A stretch of DNA of 64,000 bases from Serratia sp. UGAL515B_01 (GCF_033095805.1 NZ_CP109901.1:1364001-1428000), one strand, 5' to 3'. Numbered from the stretch's first letter, positions 27,044-37,605 are shown. Notes: generated from the letters alone by a model not told the origin. Made by a program: numbers and translations.

Positions 27044-28444
27044 TCAGGCCATTTTATTGCGGCGTACAAATTGATAGCCGATCCCCAGAATGATAAACCA
27101 CAGTGGCGTAACCATCAGTGCTTGGCGGGTATCATCGCGCAGTGACAGCAACACCAGGACAAAAGCGAAAAACGCCATACAGACCCAGCACATCAGTTTA
27201 CCAGCGGGCATTTTGTAGATGGATTTTTGGTGCAAAGTTGGGCGTTGTTTGCGGTAGACCAAATACGAGCACAAAATGATCGTCCAGACAAACATAAACA
27301 GAATGGCTGATACTGTAGTGACAAGCGTAAATACGGTCATAACATTAGGTATCAGGTAAATCAGCACTACGCCGCCCAGCAGACAGATACAGGAAAAAGT
27401 CAGGCCGTTTGCTGGTACTGCGCGTTTTGAAAGGTTGGCAAAAGACTTGGGTGCATCACCCTCTTGCGCTAAACCGAACAGCATGCGGCTAGTCGAAAAT
27501 ACGCCACTGTTTGCAGAAGAAGCGGCAGAAGTCAGTACCACAAAGTTAATCACACTGGCAGCAGCGGGTAGGCCGATGAGTACAAACAACTCTACAAAAG
27601 GACTCTTGTCAGCCACCACTGAACGCCATGGCGTCACTGACATAATTACGATCAGTGCAAAAACGTAAAACATAATAATTCGGATCGGTATTGAGTTAAT
27701 GGCACGTGGCAGTACTTTTTCCGGATCTTTGGTCTCAGCAGCGGTTGTGCCAACTAGCTCAATCCCTACAAAAGCGAAGACGGCAATCTGGAAACCAGCA
27801 AAGAAGCCGCTGATACCTTTCGGGAACATACCGCCGTCATTCCAAAGATGTGAAAAGGAAGCTACGCTGCCGTTAGGTGATTCAAAATGCATGGCAACCA
27901 TCACCAACCCGGCGATAATCAAGCTAACAATTGCCACAATTTTGATCATTGCAAACCAAAACTCCATCTCACCAAACATTTTCACTGTTGCCATATTGAG
28001 TGTCAGTAAGAGTAGGACGCAAAGTAAAGACGCTATCCATTGAGACAGATCGGGGAACCAGAATTGTGCATAAGCGGTAATAGCAACCACATCTGCGATA
28101 CCAGTAACCACCCAGCAGAACCAATAAGTCCAACCAGTGAAAAATCCCGCCCATGGGCCGAGCAGGTCGGCAGCAAAATCGCTGAAGGATTTGTATTGCA
28201 GGTTGGAAAGTAGTAGTTCCCCCATGGCACGCATCACGAAAAACAGCATGAAGCCGATGATCATATAGACAAAGATGATTGAAGGGCCAGCCAAGCTAAT
28301 CGTTTTACCCGATCCCATAAACAAACCTGTGCCAATTGCACCACCAATAGCAATGAGTTGAATATGTCGATTAGTCAGGTTTCTTCGTAAATGATCTTCT
28401 GAGTCTGGCGCGGCGCCTGCGGCTATTTTGGAGTGTTCTACCAT
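27044..28444 (-). CDS. cycA: D-serine/D-alanine/glycine:H+ symporter CycA
   Basis: An amino-acid permease of the APC family with twelve membrane segments, nearly identical in long stretches to E. coli CycA (RRNLTNRHIQLIAIGGAIGT, then GELLLSNLQYKSFSDFAADLLGPWAG, and SSANSGVFSTSRMLFGLAQEG). I start it at ATG 28444 (466 residues) because AGGA lies nine bases upstream. An ATG at 28471 would add nine residues. It imports glycine, alanine, D-serine and related compounds. Confidence 0.96.
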   Translation of the reverse strand: MVEHSKIAAGAAPDSEDHLRRNLTNRHIQLIAIGGAIGTGLFMGSGKTISLAGPSIIFVYMIIGFMLFFVMRAMGELLLSNLQYKSFSDFAADLLGPWAGFFTGWTYWFCWVVTGIADVVAITAYAQFWFPDLSQWIASLLCVLLLLTLNMATVKMFGEMEFWFAMIKIVAIVSLIIAGLVMVAMHFESPNGSVASFSHLWNDGGMFPKGISGFFAGFQIAVFAFVGIELVGTTAAETKDPEKVLPRAINSIPIRIIMFYVFALIVIMSVTPWRSVVADKSPFVELFVLIGLPAAASVINFVVLTSAASSANSGVFSTSRMLFGLAQEGDAPKSFANLSKRAVPANGLTFSCICLLGGVVLIYLIPNVMTVFTLVTTVSAILFMFVWTIILCSYLVYRKQRPTLHQKSIYKMPAGKLMCWVCMAFFAFVLVLLSLRDDTRQALMVTPLWFIILGIGYQFVRRNKMA

Positions 28445-29057
28445 CTTAAAATGTCCTGTTCTACCTATCATGAGAGAAATAGTGAGCTCTGCGTTGGCTC
28501 TTTTTTATTTGTTTATCCGAAGATCCTAGCTTCAGTAAGGTAACGCAATACCGCCACCTGTATGCAACATGTTTACAACATTTAAGTGGGGGGTAAAAGA
28601 CGATTATTCTTTACTCAGAGAGATAAATCGGACGCCTAACGAGCGAGAGGGTACTCTTTGTAATAACAAATGAACAGTTCTTGTTGTTCTTATCTTTTTG
28701 ATTAAAATGGTTTTGTTTGCTTCGCATGAGAAAAAGTAATGTATAAAAGAGGCTAGTATCGATAAGGCGAGCACAGGATTTCACAAAGTTTATAGCGTGG
28801 AAATATGAGATAACAATTGAGTTTTAATCAGTTTATGGCTGCAACAGGTACGCCAAGAGAAACAACGACACACTATCCAAGGCTTTTTTCTTCAGTTTTG
28901 CCAATTCAGTCACAAAAATAAAAATCATTGGTTCAACACGACGCGGCCTGCACGTTCACGGGATGTGCCGATCACAAAAGCATAAGAAATAGGTTCTCGC
29001 CTCTGCTTGCCGACAGTAAGCTATGCTAGTTACGGTAAATAAATAAGGGATTGAATT
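28445..29057. other. Intergenic region between divergent cycA and uspG
   Basis: About 610 bases with no gene on either strand. It holds the cycA leader and the uspG promoter. No recognised RNA element. Confidence 0.4.
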
Positions 29058-29486
29058 ATGTACAAGACCATTTTAGTACCGGTAGATATTGCAGAAGACG
29101 TATTAACTGAGCACGCCTTAAAACATGTAGAGTATTTGGCGAAAATGTCGGGTGCTAAAGTACATTTCTTCCACGCTTTACCAGACGCTTCGGCGTTTGT
29201 AACCGCATACTCATTTGGTATCAAGGAGTTTGAAAATCAGGCTGAAGTTAAAGCGATAGATGGATTGAAGAGAATTATGGCGGAAATCGATCTGCCATTG
29301 GAACGTTTGTCATATACCATCAGTTTCGGTTCGCCTCGCGATGAAGTACTGCAACTTGCTGAAGAGATAGAAGCCGACCTCATCGTGATTGGGTCACGTC
29401 GCCCAAGTGTAAAAACTTATCTTCTTGGTTCGAACGCTGCTGCGATTGTGCGTCATGCAAAAACCTCGGTGTTAGTGATCAGGTAG
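29058..29486 (+). CDS. uspG: Universal stress protein, UspG/UspF type
   Basis: A single Usp domain of 142 residues, the same length as E. coli UspG. It begins MYKTILVPVD and ends with the nucleotide-binding motif region IVIGSRRPSVKTYLLGSNAA, typical of the FG subgroup. It is cytosolic, and its exact role (adhesion/motility-linked in E. coli) is not evident here. AAGGGA precedes the ATG. Confidence 0.85.
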   Translation: MYKTILVPVDIAEDVLTEHALKHVEYLAKMSGAKVHFFHALPDASAFVTAYSFGIKEFENQAEVKAIDGLKRIMAEIDLPLERLSYTISFGSPRDEVLQLAEEIEADLIVIGSRRPSVKTYLLGSNAAAIVRHAKTSVLVIR

Positions 29487-29648
29487 TCGCTATATAATAA
29501 ACCAGCTTTACCTGATGTTGTGCAGGAGTGCGGTGCTGTGTCATTCCAGTAAAATACTCAGAAAAAGGAATGACATGTGTCTCGCCTCTTAGATTTTGAT
29601 TACACCGTAAAAACGGTCACGTATTCAATGTGTAGATTTGGTCATTGC

Positions 29649-30059
29649 AGGTAATACTCACGTTCGATGAATGTACCGATAATTTTGTCATGCATTTCTA
29701 CTGATTTTGAGTCTCCGAGAGTCTTACAGTTTGGCCGTTTTAATCGGTTGCGAAGATTCAGATTTTCACGCTCAATTCATGGTGTATAAAGCTTACCTGT
29801 GATGTGCTTTCATTCGACAGCCTGTCATAAGCGCTGACGTTATCTGTGCACCAGAAGGCAACGTTTAAACCTACTGACAGCTTCAATAACGTACGAGTCT
29901 TTTTGCTTCGGCAACCCAAAGCATGGGCAACAAGACTTTTAGGACGGGGTTCCCATGTATACCACAACCAGTGCTGCGGCTTCTTGTTGCCTACAAATGA
30001 CCCCATCTCATCCACTTCGCAAATAAGTTGAATTTGCAGGTTATCCAGCGGCAATGTTG
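29649..30059 (-). pseudogene. insB: Broken IS1 insB transposase
   Basis: The open part reads like InsB up to CTDNVSAYDRLS (middle of the DDE domain). The frame is then lost around 29790-29815. The remaining homology (IERENLNLRNRLKRPNCKTL, then SKSVEMHDKIIG) is in another frame, so no functional transposase is made. Confidence 0.8.
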
Positions 30060-30335
30060 TTACATTTCGCGGCGAGAGTTTTTTAAGGTGCGCACAACAG
30101 CATTGAAACTGATATGCAACGCCCGTGAGGTATCGCGGATACCTGAGTTGTTCATAGCAAGGTCAACGATTTGCTTTTTCATCCCCGGGTGGCAGGCGCG
30201 ATAAGCGTAATCGAGCTGGAAAGTTCGGCAGCACATTTGGCACCGATAACGCTGATGACCAACTTTTCCCAGAGCGTGTTTTTTAACGGATTCAGTCTGT
30301 TCACAAAATGGGCACTTCACGTCAACTTTTGCCAT
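30060..30335 (-). CDS. insA: IS1 InsA protein
   Basis: 91 residues, the usual InsA length. A zinc-finger pair (CPFC and CQMC near residues 8-35) and a helix-turn-helix region follow, ending in LKNSRREM. InsA binds the ends and represses. The A6C slippery sequence (TTAAAAAACTC on the minus strand) used for the InsAB frameshift is preserved at its 3' end. Confidence 0.85.
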   Translation of the reverse strand: MAKVDVKCPFCEQTESVKKHALGKVGHQRYRCQMCCRTFQLDYAYRACHPGMKKQIVDLAMNNSGIRDTSRALHISFNAVVRTLKNSRREM

Positions 30336-30525
30336 TCGATACACGCTGTCAAAAGGGTGATCTGACAACACAATCAACCCGTTGAATACTTAACCATCTT
30401 GTGTGCCATTGCGTCGCTGTGTTCAGCTAACTCGAGTGATTTAGGGTATATAACTGATTGAAAAATAACATACTCAATGCGTAGATAGTCAGGCTCACTT
30501 AAAGTAAACCTGACAGAGTATAAGG

Positions 30526-30750
30526 TTACTGACGGTAGGCGTGTTTGATTTGTTGTATACTGTTTTTGAAGATTTCAGCCTGCGCAGGATCTTCAATCTG
30601 AGCGGCGAAGTGTTCAAGCTTAATGATGACTTTTCCCGCATCTGCTTGCCCAATTGCTTTCAAGAGAAGCGTCAGTGTGGCTTTAAGACAAATAATTTCA
30701 GTTGCCAGTGCTTCTGGTGTAGTAGACGTAGTGAAGTCAATTGTATTCAT
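30526..30750 (-). CDS. yecF: Small conserved protein YecF (DUF2594)
   Basis: 74 residues, the same length as E. coli YecF, sharing CLKATLTLLLKAIGQADAGK and ending IKHAYRQ. A perfect AGGAGA precedes the ATG. Its function is unknown. In E. coli it lies between sdiA and uvrY; here no sdiA is seen beside it. Confidence 0.93.
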   Translation of the reverse strand: MNTIDFTTSTTPEALATEIICLKATLTLLLKAIGQADAGKVIIKLEHFAAQIEDPAQAEIFKNSIQQIKHAYRQ

Positions 30751-31538
30751 TTTCTCTCCTGATTTGCGTGTGTGAATTTATTTAAAAGTGCAATTTAATG
30801 CATACTTTCCGATTACTAATTCACTATGGTAGCCCATGACGTATTTATTCTGAGGATGAGTATATCATGTCGTGAATTGTTCGTGTTGGTTACTGGGACT
30901 AAGATTTTCCGTCTTATCAATGGGGATGGATAATTATTATACTTGAGCTATAGTGTAACTGAAACAACGCAGCAATGAATAGATATGCTATTCCAAACGA
31001 TTTACAGTTAAAAAATATTACGGATATGTTTCTGTTGCGTGAATAAATATTTAGTCTGTAATTTTTGGGATATCTTTCTTGGATAGATGAATTGAGGATG
31101 ACTCTTTTTATGTATGTAGGCTAGATTGGTATTTTGAATATTGCTTTTCTACAGTGATCTATACGTGATTAAAAATGGTTGATATTTATTACTTTCATTA
31201 ATTCATAGTGTTACACGTAATAGTCGATCTTACAGTTCTTATTACTGAACCCGATAAGTGAGACTCTTTTGCCACCAGAGTGTGTAAAATAGCGTATCAT
31301 GTATCATAGAAGCGACATTATGGAGTCATACCTAAATTGGCTGGCGCATTTTCACCCTGCAGTGACGGTATCCATTGTGCCACTATTGCGTATGGTGAAA
31401 GAATTTTGCTTGTTCCTTGTAAGGTTAATCGTGATTATGTATCGAGTTGTATTCATTATTTGCTGAAAACCAAGTAACATCTGTCGGGATGACAGAGGCT
31501 GATTGATCGCGTTACTCCCTTATTTTGGAGATTTTTCC
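30751..31538. other. Intergenic region between yecF and uvrY
   Basis: About 790 AT-rich bases between divergent genes. No sdiA gene or clear relic was recognised. A 48-codon frame at 31320-31466 (hydrophobic, weak ribosome site) was seen but is not supported. The region probably carries the promoters of yecF and uvrY. Confidence 0.45.
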
Positions 31539-32195
31539 TTGATTAGCGTTCTTCTTGTTGATGACCACGAACTGGTGCGCGCAGGGATACGACGCATTCT
31601 TGAAGATATCAAAGGCATAAAAGTTGTTGGCGAAGCGCAATGCGGCGAAGAGGCTGTCAAATGGTGCCGCAGCAACTCCGTTGATATCGTATTGATGGAT
31701 ATGAATATGCCGGGTATGGGGGGGCTCGAAGCTACCCGCAAGATTGTTCGTTATGCGCCTGATATTAAGGTTATTATGCTGACCATTCATACTGAGAATC
31801 CTTTGCCTGCCAAAGTGATGCAGGCTGGCGCTGCTGGCTATCTGAGCAAAGGTGCTGCTCCACAAGAAGTGGTTAATGCTATTCGTTCAGTACATTCAGG
31901 GCAGCGCTATATTGCTTCAGATATTGCGCAACAAATGGCATTAAGCCAGTTGGAGCCACAGGCTGAGAATCCGTTCAGTACTTTATCTGAACGCGAGCTG
32001 CAAATTATGTTGATGATCACCAAAGGGAAAAAAGTGAATGAGATATCTGAGCAACTGAATCTCAGTCCTAAGACAGTGAACAGTTATCGCTATCGTATGT
32101 TCAGCAAGTTGAATATCAGCGGGGATGTTGAATTGACTCATCTGGCCATACGGCATGGGCTGTTTAATGCGGAAACTTTGTCAAGCGGTGAGTGA
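31539..32195 (+). CDS. uvrY: Response regulator UvrY (GacA/SirA family)
   Basis: It partners the BarA sensor kinase and activates CsrB/CsrC small RNAs. The receiver domain (1-120) has acidic residues in LLVDDHE, the phosphorylated Asp in VLMDMNMPG (54) and Lys in YLSKGAAP. A LuxR-type HTH (about 145-205) contains [23 protein letters not shown] choose the TTG at 31539 because GGAG lies eight bases upstream and it gives 218 residues, as in E. coli, where uvrY also uses TTG as I recall. It overlaps uvrC by 8 bases. Confidence 0.96.
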   Translation: MISVLLVDDHELVRAGIRRILEDIKGIKVVGEAQCGEEAVKWCRSNSVDIVLMDMNMPGMGGLEATRKIVRYAPDIKVIMLTIHTENPLPAKVMQAGAAGYLSKGAAPQEVVNAIRSVHSGQRYIASDIAQQMALSQLEPQAENPFSTLSERELQIMLMITKGKKVNEISEQLNLSPKTVNSYRYRMFSKLNISGDVELTHLAIRHGLFNAETLSSGE

Positions 32196-34020
32196 TTGTT
32201 TCGATGCTCAGGCATTTCTGAAAACCGTAACCAGTCAGTCTGGAGTCTATCGTATGTATGATATGGCTGGTACGGTGATTTATGTCGGTAAAGCTAAAGA
32301 CTTGAAAAAACGTCTCACTAGCTATTTTCGTACTCAGGTCAGCAGCCGAAAAACAGAGAGTTTAGTTAAAAATATTGCTCAAATAGATATTACTGTCACA
32401 CATACCGAAACAGAAGCGCTTATATTAGAGCATAATTACATTAAGCTCTATCAACCGCGTTACAATGTTCTGTTGCGTGATGATAAATCTTATCCTTTGA
32501 TATTTCTTAGTGCAGATACGCATCCACGGCTTGCTGTGCACCGTGGGGCCAAACACGCGAAGGGGGAATACTTTGGCCCATTCCCGAATTCGTACGCTGT
32601 CCGTGAAACGCTAGCGTTGCTGCAAAAATTGTTCCCTATCCGCCAGTGCGAAGACAGTGTATACCGTAATCGTTCTCGCCCTTGTCTGCAGTATCAGATC
32701 GGCCGTTGTCTCGGGCCTTGCGTTACCGGTTTGGTGAGTGAAGATGAATACGGGCAACAGGTGGATTACGTGCGCCTGTTTTTGTCTGGTAAAGATCAGC
32801 AAGTTTTACATCGGTTGATTGAACGTATGGAGAACGCCAGCCAGTTGCTTAATTTTGAAGAAGCAGCACGAATACGTGATCAGATCCAAGCTGTGCGACG
32901 GGTTACTGAAAAACAGTTTGTTTCAGGTGATAGTGATGATCTGGATGTTATTGGTGTTGCCTTTGACGCTGGTATGGCTTGTGTTCATGTTCTGTTCATC
33001 CGTCATGGTAAAGTACTTGGCAGCCGCAGCTACTTCCCGAAAGTTCCAGGTGGCACTGAGTTGAGTGAAGTCGTACAAACTTTTGTCGGGCAGTTTTATT
33101 TGCAAGGAAGCCAGGGCAGAACCTTGCCTGCAGAGATTCTGCTGGATTTTAACCTTCCTGAAAAAGATCTGCTGGCGAATTCATTAAGTGAGGTCGCTGG
33201 CCGCAAAATTCACATCCAAAGTAAACCACGGGGTGATCGTGCTCGCTACTTAAAATTGGCTTGTACTAACGCCACTACCGCGCTTGTTACCAAACTTTCT
33301 CAGCAATCAACGATTAATCAGCGCTTGGCAGAGTTAGCAAAAACGCTGAAACTTGGCGAAATTAACCGGATGGAATGTTTTGATATCAGCCATACCATGG
33401 GGGAGCAAACTGTCGCTTCCTGTGTAGTATTCGATCGTAATGGCCCAGTGCGGTCAGAATATCGTCGTTATAATATTGCGGGCATCACGCCGGGTGACGA
33501 TTATGCTGCTATGGCGCAGGTGTTGAAACGCCGTTATGGTAAGGCACTGGAAGAGAAAAAAATCCCGGACGTCATCTTTATTGATGGGGGGAAGGGGCAA
33601 CTGGGAATGGCAATCGAGGTATTCAACACGTTGAATGTTACCTGGGACAAGCACAAACCCTTGTTGATCGGTATTGCCAAAGGCAGCGATCGTAAAGCTG
33701 GGCTTGAGACCTTGTTCTTTGTCCCAGAGGGAGAGGGGATTTCATTGCCGTCAGACTCGCCAGCGTTACACTTGATACAGCATATTCGTGACGACTCACA
33801 TAATCATGCAATAACTGGGCATCGTCAGAAACGAGCGAAAGTCAGAAATACCAGCGCGTTGGAGTTGATAGAAGGCGTTGGGCCCAAAAGGCGTCAAGTG
33901 TTATTGAAGTATATGGGGGGGCTTCAACCGCTATTGAACGCTAGCGTTGAAGAAATTGCAAAAGTGCCGGGCATTTCACACGCATTAGCAGAAAAGATCT
34001 ACAATGCATTGAAACACTGA
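32188..34020 (+). CDS. uvrC: Excinuclease ABC subunit C
   Basis: The dual-incision nuclease of nucleotide excision repair. A GIY-YIG domain ([20 protein letters not shown], residues 15-95), a UVR UvrB-binding motif near 205-240, an RNase H-like nuclease core ([24 protein letters not shown]) and a C-terminal double HhH ([21 protein letters not shown]) are present. It starts at GTG 32188 inside the end of uvrY. This gives 610 residues, the E. coli length and start type. Translational coupling to uvrY is likely. Confidence 0.97.
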   Translation: MSDCFDAQAFLKTVTSQSGVYRMYDMAGTVIYVGKAKDLKKRLTSYFRTQVSSRKTESLVKNIAQIDITVTHTETEALILEHNYIKLYQPRYNVLLRDDKSYPLIFLSADTHPRLAVHRGAKHAKGEYFGPFPNSYAVRETLALLQKLFPIRQCEDSVYRNRSRPCLQYQIGRCLGPCVTGLVSEDEYGQQVDYVRLFLSGKDQQVLHRLIERMENASQLLNFEEAARIRDQIQAVRRVTEKQFVSGDSDDLDVIGVAFDAGMACVHVLFIRHGKVLGSRSYFPKVPGGTELSEVVQTFVGQFYLQGSQGRTLPAEILLDFNLPEKDLLANSLSEVAGRKIHIQSKPRGDRARYLKLACTNATTALVTKLSQQSTINQRLAELAKTLKLGEINRMECFDISHTMGEQTVASCVVFDRNGPVRSEYRRYNIAGITPGDDYAAMAQVLKRRYGKALEEKKIPDVIFIDGGKGQLGMAIEVFNTLNVTWDKHKPLLIGIAKGSDRKAGLETLFFVPEGEGISLPSDSPALHLIQHIRDDSHNHAITGHRQKRAKVRNTSALELIEGVGPKRRQVLLKYMGGLQPLLNASVEEIAKVPGISHALAEKIYNALKH

Positions 34021-34078
34021 AGGCAATGTAGCAACATACTCTTAATTTCCACACCAGCCAGATAGTTACCTTAGCATT

Positions 34079-34627
34079 ATGCAATTGAATATACCGACGT
34101 GGCTTACCCTGTTTCGCGTAGTCTTGATCCCATTCTTTGTTCTGGCTTTTTATCTGCCGTTCGTTTGGGCACCAATGCTCTGCGCTGTCATTTTTGTATT
34201 TGCTGCCGTAACCGATTGGTTTGACGGCTTTTTAGCTCGTCGTTGGGAGCAGACTACCCGCTTCGGTGCTTTCCTTGACCCTGTTGCTGATAAAGTGATG
34301 GTTGCGGTCGCTTTGGTACTGGTGGCAGAACATTACCACACGTGGTGGATAACTTTGCCTGCGGCAACCATGATTGCCAGAGAGATCATTATTTCCTCGT
34401 TGCGTGAATGGATGGCTGAGATCGGCAAACGCAGTAGCGTAGCTGTATCATGGATTGGAAAAGTAAAAACGACGGCGCAAATGGTTTCATTGGTTGGCTT
34501 GTTATGGCGCCCAGAGCGGACTGTTGAATACGTAGCGTTTGTGTTGCTTTACATCGCTGCGGTACTGACTTTCTGGTCGATGTTCCAGTATTTGAATGCA
34601 GCGCGTAAGGATCTACTAGAACCTTGA
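34079..34627 (+). CDS. pgsA: Phosphatidylglycerophosphate synthase
   Basis: It makes phosphatidylglycerophosphate from CDP-diacylglycerol and glycerol 3-phosphate at the inner membrane. The CDP-alcohol phosphotransferase motif D-x2-DG-x2-AR-x8-G-x3-D-x3-D is seen as [27 protein letters not shown]. Length 182 equals E. coli PgsA. It follows uvrC and precedes tRNA-Gly as in E. coli. Confidence 0.97.
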   Translation: MQLNIPTWLTLFRVVLIPFFVLAFYLPFVWAPMLCAVIFVFAAVTDWFDGFLARRWEQTTRFGAFLDPVADKVMVAVALVLVAEHYHTWWITLPAATMIAREIIISSLREWMAEIGKRSSVAVSWIGKVKTTAQMVSLVGLLWRPERTVEYVAFVLLYIAAVLTFWSMFQYLNAARKDLLEP

Positions 34628-34767
34628 TTGCGATGAAAAAAACAGCGTTTAGGCGGCATAAGACAACAATTTTATTGACTCATACTGCCAGAACAGTAAA
34701 ATGAGCCAAGTTAAGAAGCCAAAAAATATGCTAACTAATTGAAAAATATTAGTATATTTTGATTAAA

Positions 34768-34843
<76 letters not shown>

Positions 34844-35101
34844 TTTCTCCTTCCAGTGGATGCTTTTAAGCGCCACAACTCACTGAAATAAAAGCGTAAA
34901 CTTGATCAGTGAGTTCCATCCAGCAGCACTAGAAAGTACTTAAATCCGGTACAAACAAGTCCATCGCAAGGTCACAACAAGTCCATCGGATAATTTTCCT
35001 CATCAGCAGGCTGCACGGGCTTTTCGCTCGGTGTCTGTCTGTTACCTGTTCCCCGTCACCTCGACCCACAACCGGAACAAACAGACAAAGAGGAACCCGC
35101 C

Positions 35102-35345
35102 ATGGCTCACCTGACCATTCGCCGTGCCAAAGCCGCCCGCAAACCCTACACCCTCAAAGACGGGGGAGGGCTGTATCTCAACATCAACAGCAATGGCACC
35201 AAAAGCTGGCTCTTCCGCTTCTACTGGCAAGGCCGCCACCTTTGGCACCTATCCGACTGTAGATCTTAAAAAGGCTCGCTCCCTGCGTCAGCAGGCCCAT
35301 GACCTGCTCGCCACCATGATGCAGCTGACCGGCGATGGATTTTCT
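35102..35345 (+). pseudogene. Phage/island integrase relic (5' end only, frameshifted)
   Basis: From ATG 35102 the frame reads MAHLTIRRAKAARKPYTLKD, then GGGLYLNINSNG and SWLFRFYW, the DUF4102 arm-binding domain of P4-type tyrosine integrases. The frame then breaks near 35230 and continues one frame over as TFGTYPTVDLKKARSLRQQAHDLLA. The catalytic domain is missing. It sits just after tRNA-Gly, as expected of a tRNA-targeting integrase. Confidence 0.88.
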
Positions 35346-35547
35346 GACTCTGCCCTCGGATGGTCTCCAGAATACCGATCGGGGGCTGAACGTACCGAGC
35401 TACATCGAGCAGTTGGATGACGGTGGTTGCGGTGTGCAGATGCCCATGAACGGCTTGAGCGATCCTCTTCTTCCAGCGTGAAATCAGCCTTTCCGTTCTC
35501 TTCTCGGAAGGTGCTCTGGCTGGCCAGAAATCGTGTTTCCGTTCTCT

Positions 35548-35810
35548 GGGGTTGTACGCCGGAACCGCCGAAATTTCCGTGACGCATAATTTTGGCTTTC
35601 GGAGGCCTGTACGTAAGACCTTCGTTAACCGGACAGCAAAGCAATGACCATCCGGCGCGAAAAATCACTGATTGCAACGTCTCATATAGCTGGTACGCAT
35701 CAATTCTCATTGATGGCACCATAATCGTACACGTCAGCATATGAAAATATGCTCAAAAAATCGCCTAATCTCTGATGCCGGAAATTTCGGCGGTTCTGGC
35801 ATAAAACCCC
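35548..35810. mobile_element. 263 bp element with Tn3-like terminal inverted repeats (TIME-type)
   Basis: The left end runs GGGGTTGTACGCCGGAACC and on through CGCCGAAATTTCCG. The right end, read on the other strand, runs GGGGTTTTATGCCAGAACC through the same CGCCGAAATTTCCG. That is about 32 bases with three mismatches and the GGGG start of Tn3-family ends. The interior has no supported gene. It matches the concept of Tn3-derived inverted-repeat miniature elements. No 5 bp target duplication is visible. Confidence 0.7.
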
Positions 35811-35913
35811 TCACATGTTACACGCTCTGCTATGGTTGCTTCTCGAATACTAAGGCATATCAGCTACGTGTAGGTTTTTTACAGAAGTCTGAGGGACGTA
35901 ACGGAGGCACTGA

Positions 35914-36723
35914 TTAGGTATCTCCCCATAATATTCCCCAACGGCTGATTGTAGTTTGGTAATGAGGTGAAATCAGGGAAAAGAGCCGATTAACATTTTC
36001 ATTATTGTTAATATTTATGATGTCGAAATTATTGCTACTTTCCAGAACATTAATTTTAGTGAAAGTAATCAAAGCATCTATGTTTTTTAACCCACGGTAT
36101 ACATGGTCTAAGTGTATATTTGACTCTCTACCATCACCGCCTCTTTTAACCAAGAATCCGCGTGACAGAGGTAGTTGACATTTACTCCCGTAATTATCTA
36201 TATGTATTTTATATTCATCACTCATCATAAATATTGCTGCGTCAAGTAACGTTGCTGTTGGTGTAGTAGGAAAAATGTCACCTAAATCAACTGCTATGAT
36301 ATTCACATCATTATTATTCACAATACGTTTTTTTAACCAACGTTCGTATTTTTTTGTTTTATCTAGTATCTTGGAGGTTAGTTGTGTTTTAGGCTTATCT
36401 GTAACTGCATGTTCTTTTGCATTGATGCTTTTATATCGGAATCTTTCATCTTCTTGGGTCATTAACGTCACTTCAAAATTAAAACGAACCCCATTCACCT
36501 TCATTGAAACATCAGGGTGATTTTCTCCAGGTTGCTCAATCAGCCGGCCTTCTTTACCAATACATTTTTGCAGAGCAGATGCCAAAAAAACCTCTGAAGG
36601 AAATGATTGTCGCTTATTAATATCGTTCTCAAAGTCAATTGCTTGAGTAAATGAGTCTTGATGCTTGCCAAGATATTTTTTTACCTGTTGATATGCCAGT
36701 TCATAATCGAAACTCACATCCAT
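35914..36723 (-). CDS. Hypothetical protein, possible PD-(D/E)XK nuclease-like core
   Basis: 269 residues, AT-rich compared with neighbours. The N-terminal third has SEVFLASALQKCIG, then HPDVSM followed by VRFNFEVTLMTQED. This is a spacing reminiscent of the E...D...ExK core of PD-(D/E)XK nucleases, but the lysine is not in its usual place (EVT). The rest is Asn/Ile/Lys-rich with no known motif. It stands alone in the tRNA-Gly island between a Tn3-like miniature element and toxin/effector debris. That setting and its composition suggest an acquired gene, perhaps a restriction or defence factor, but I do not recognise the family. Confidence 0.5.
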   Translation of the reverse strand: MDVSFDYELAYQQVKKYLGKHQDSFTQAIDFENDINKRQSFPSEVFLASALQKCIGKEGRLIEQPGENHPDVSMKVNGVRFNFEVTLMTQEDERFRYKSINAKEHAVTDKPKTQLTSKILDKTKKYERWLKKRIVNNNDVNIIAVDLGDIFPTTPTATLLDAAIFMMSDEYKIHIDNYGSKCQLPLSRGFLVKRGGDGRESNIHLDHVYRGLKNIDALITFTKINVLESSNNFDIININNNENVNRLFSLISPHYQTTISRWGILWGDT

Positions 36724-37066
36724 CTCCTAATTTGACGCTTTACAGCGGGAATAGCGGCACTTGCTGCAGGCGTAAAATTTGACAGGAAGAACCATGCCCG
36801 AACGCCAACAGAGATGACGCTTATCTTACAGAGAGAAGCACTGGGCAGTGTGACAGAAAAACATAAATTTCCCAGGCTACGTACTTTCGGCTAAAAATAA
36901 AAAAAAGATGCTAAAAATTAACCTGTTTATTGATAAAATTCAATGTGATATACAAATAAGGTGGTTTTTTTGTAAGAAATGGATGCGGAACCCCTTATCG
37001 GAAAGAATTCAGCCTGGTCACAATACTGACTTCCGATGTCTGTGAAAGTCGTAAGTGTTAAACAAC
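36724..37066. other. Intergenic island DNA
   Basis: About 340 bases. No intact gene. The stretch 36800-36895 has a plus-strand phrase (LQREALGSVTEKHKFPRLRTFG) that may be the tail of a deleted gene, of unknown identity. Confidence 0.35.
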
Positions 37067-37396
37067 TTATTTTCTTATTAACGCGAGTAATTTTGATTCT
37101 ACAACTAGGTACAAAAGATAAGGGATCAAAAAGATCGTGTTGAAGAGGCTATAATTCTTTGCTGCGCGATATGCCAATTCGCGCTCGTAACGCTTATCTT
37201 CGAGGTACTGTAAGCGGTCGTGTTCACTGACTTCAGTGTCTATCTCACGTTCAATTTTACGAAGCGATTTAATATCGCTGAGTTTTCGGTAAATATAAAT
37301 TGCGACAACAATACTACACGCAGTCAATATTATGATAGTGGCCATTGTTCTACCCCATATTGGTATCGTCATATTATCTACTAATTTGTTCAGCAT
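37067..37396 (-). CDS. Hypothetical membrane protein
   Basis: 109 residues: a membrane segment at about 16-36 (TMATIIILTACSIVVAIYIY), a highly charged helical middle (40-78, many Glu, Arg and Lys) and a second hydrophobic segment at about 84-103. No family recognised. The layout resembles small two-helix membrane proteins often found in mobile islands. Confidence 0.4.
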   Translation of the reverse strand: MLNKLVDNMTIPIWGRTMATIIILTACSIVVAIYIYRKLSDIKSLRKIEREIDTEVSEHDRLQYLEDKRYERELAYRAAKNYSLFNTIFLIPYLLYLVVESKLLALIRK

Positions 37397-37605
37397 AACA
37401 GGCTAGTGATCAGGGATCGAGAACAACTGAATAGAACCTATGAAGTGAGCTTGGCGGGTTGCGTGAGGGTATCCGGCACGATGCGCTTTTGTCCGCAGCG
37501 GGGGCGTGGTTTTCGTTTTGCGTCTTTCTCGGAAGGTGTTTCGCCTGACCAGGAAACGCCTTTCCGTTCACTGTAAAAATCGAAAAAAGGATGAATCGCT
37601 TAAAA

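Larger units (their letters stand above)
29648..30395 (-). mobile_element. IS1-family insertion sequence, degenerate
   Basis: About 748 bp (IS1 is 768). The ends match as imperfect inverted repeats: GGTAATACTCACGTTCGAT at 29648 and the complement of GGTTAAGTATTCAACGGGTTG ending at 30395. insA is intact, but the insB frame is broken, so it should be immobile. No target-site duplication is visible in the flanks, which suggests an old copy. Confidence 0.85.

Noticed and set aside
31320..31466. 48-codon hydrophobic frame before uvrY
   Set aside because: Poor ribosome site, no recognisable family and AT-rich DNA where such frames arise by chance.
35288..35740. 150-codon minus-strand frame
   Set aside because: It runs through the integrase relic and one end of the Tn3-like element, is Arg/Ser-rich and matches no family.
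36747..36760. Twelve bases identical to the 5' end of tRNA-Gly (agcgggaatagc)
   Set aside because: Integration at tRNA genes duplicates the 3' end, not the 5' end, and the match stops at once. Probably chance.
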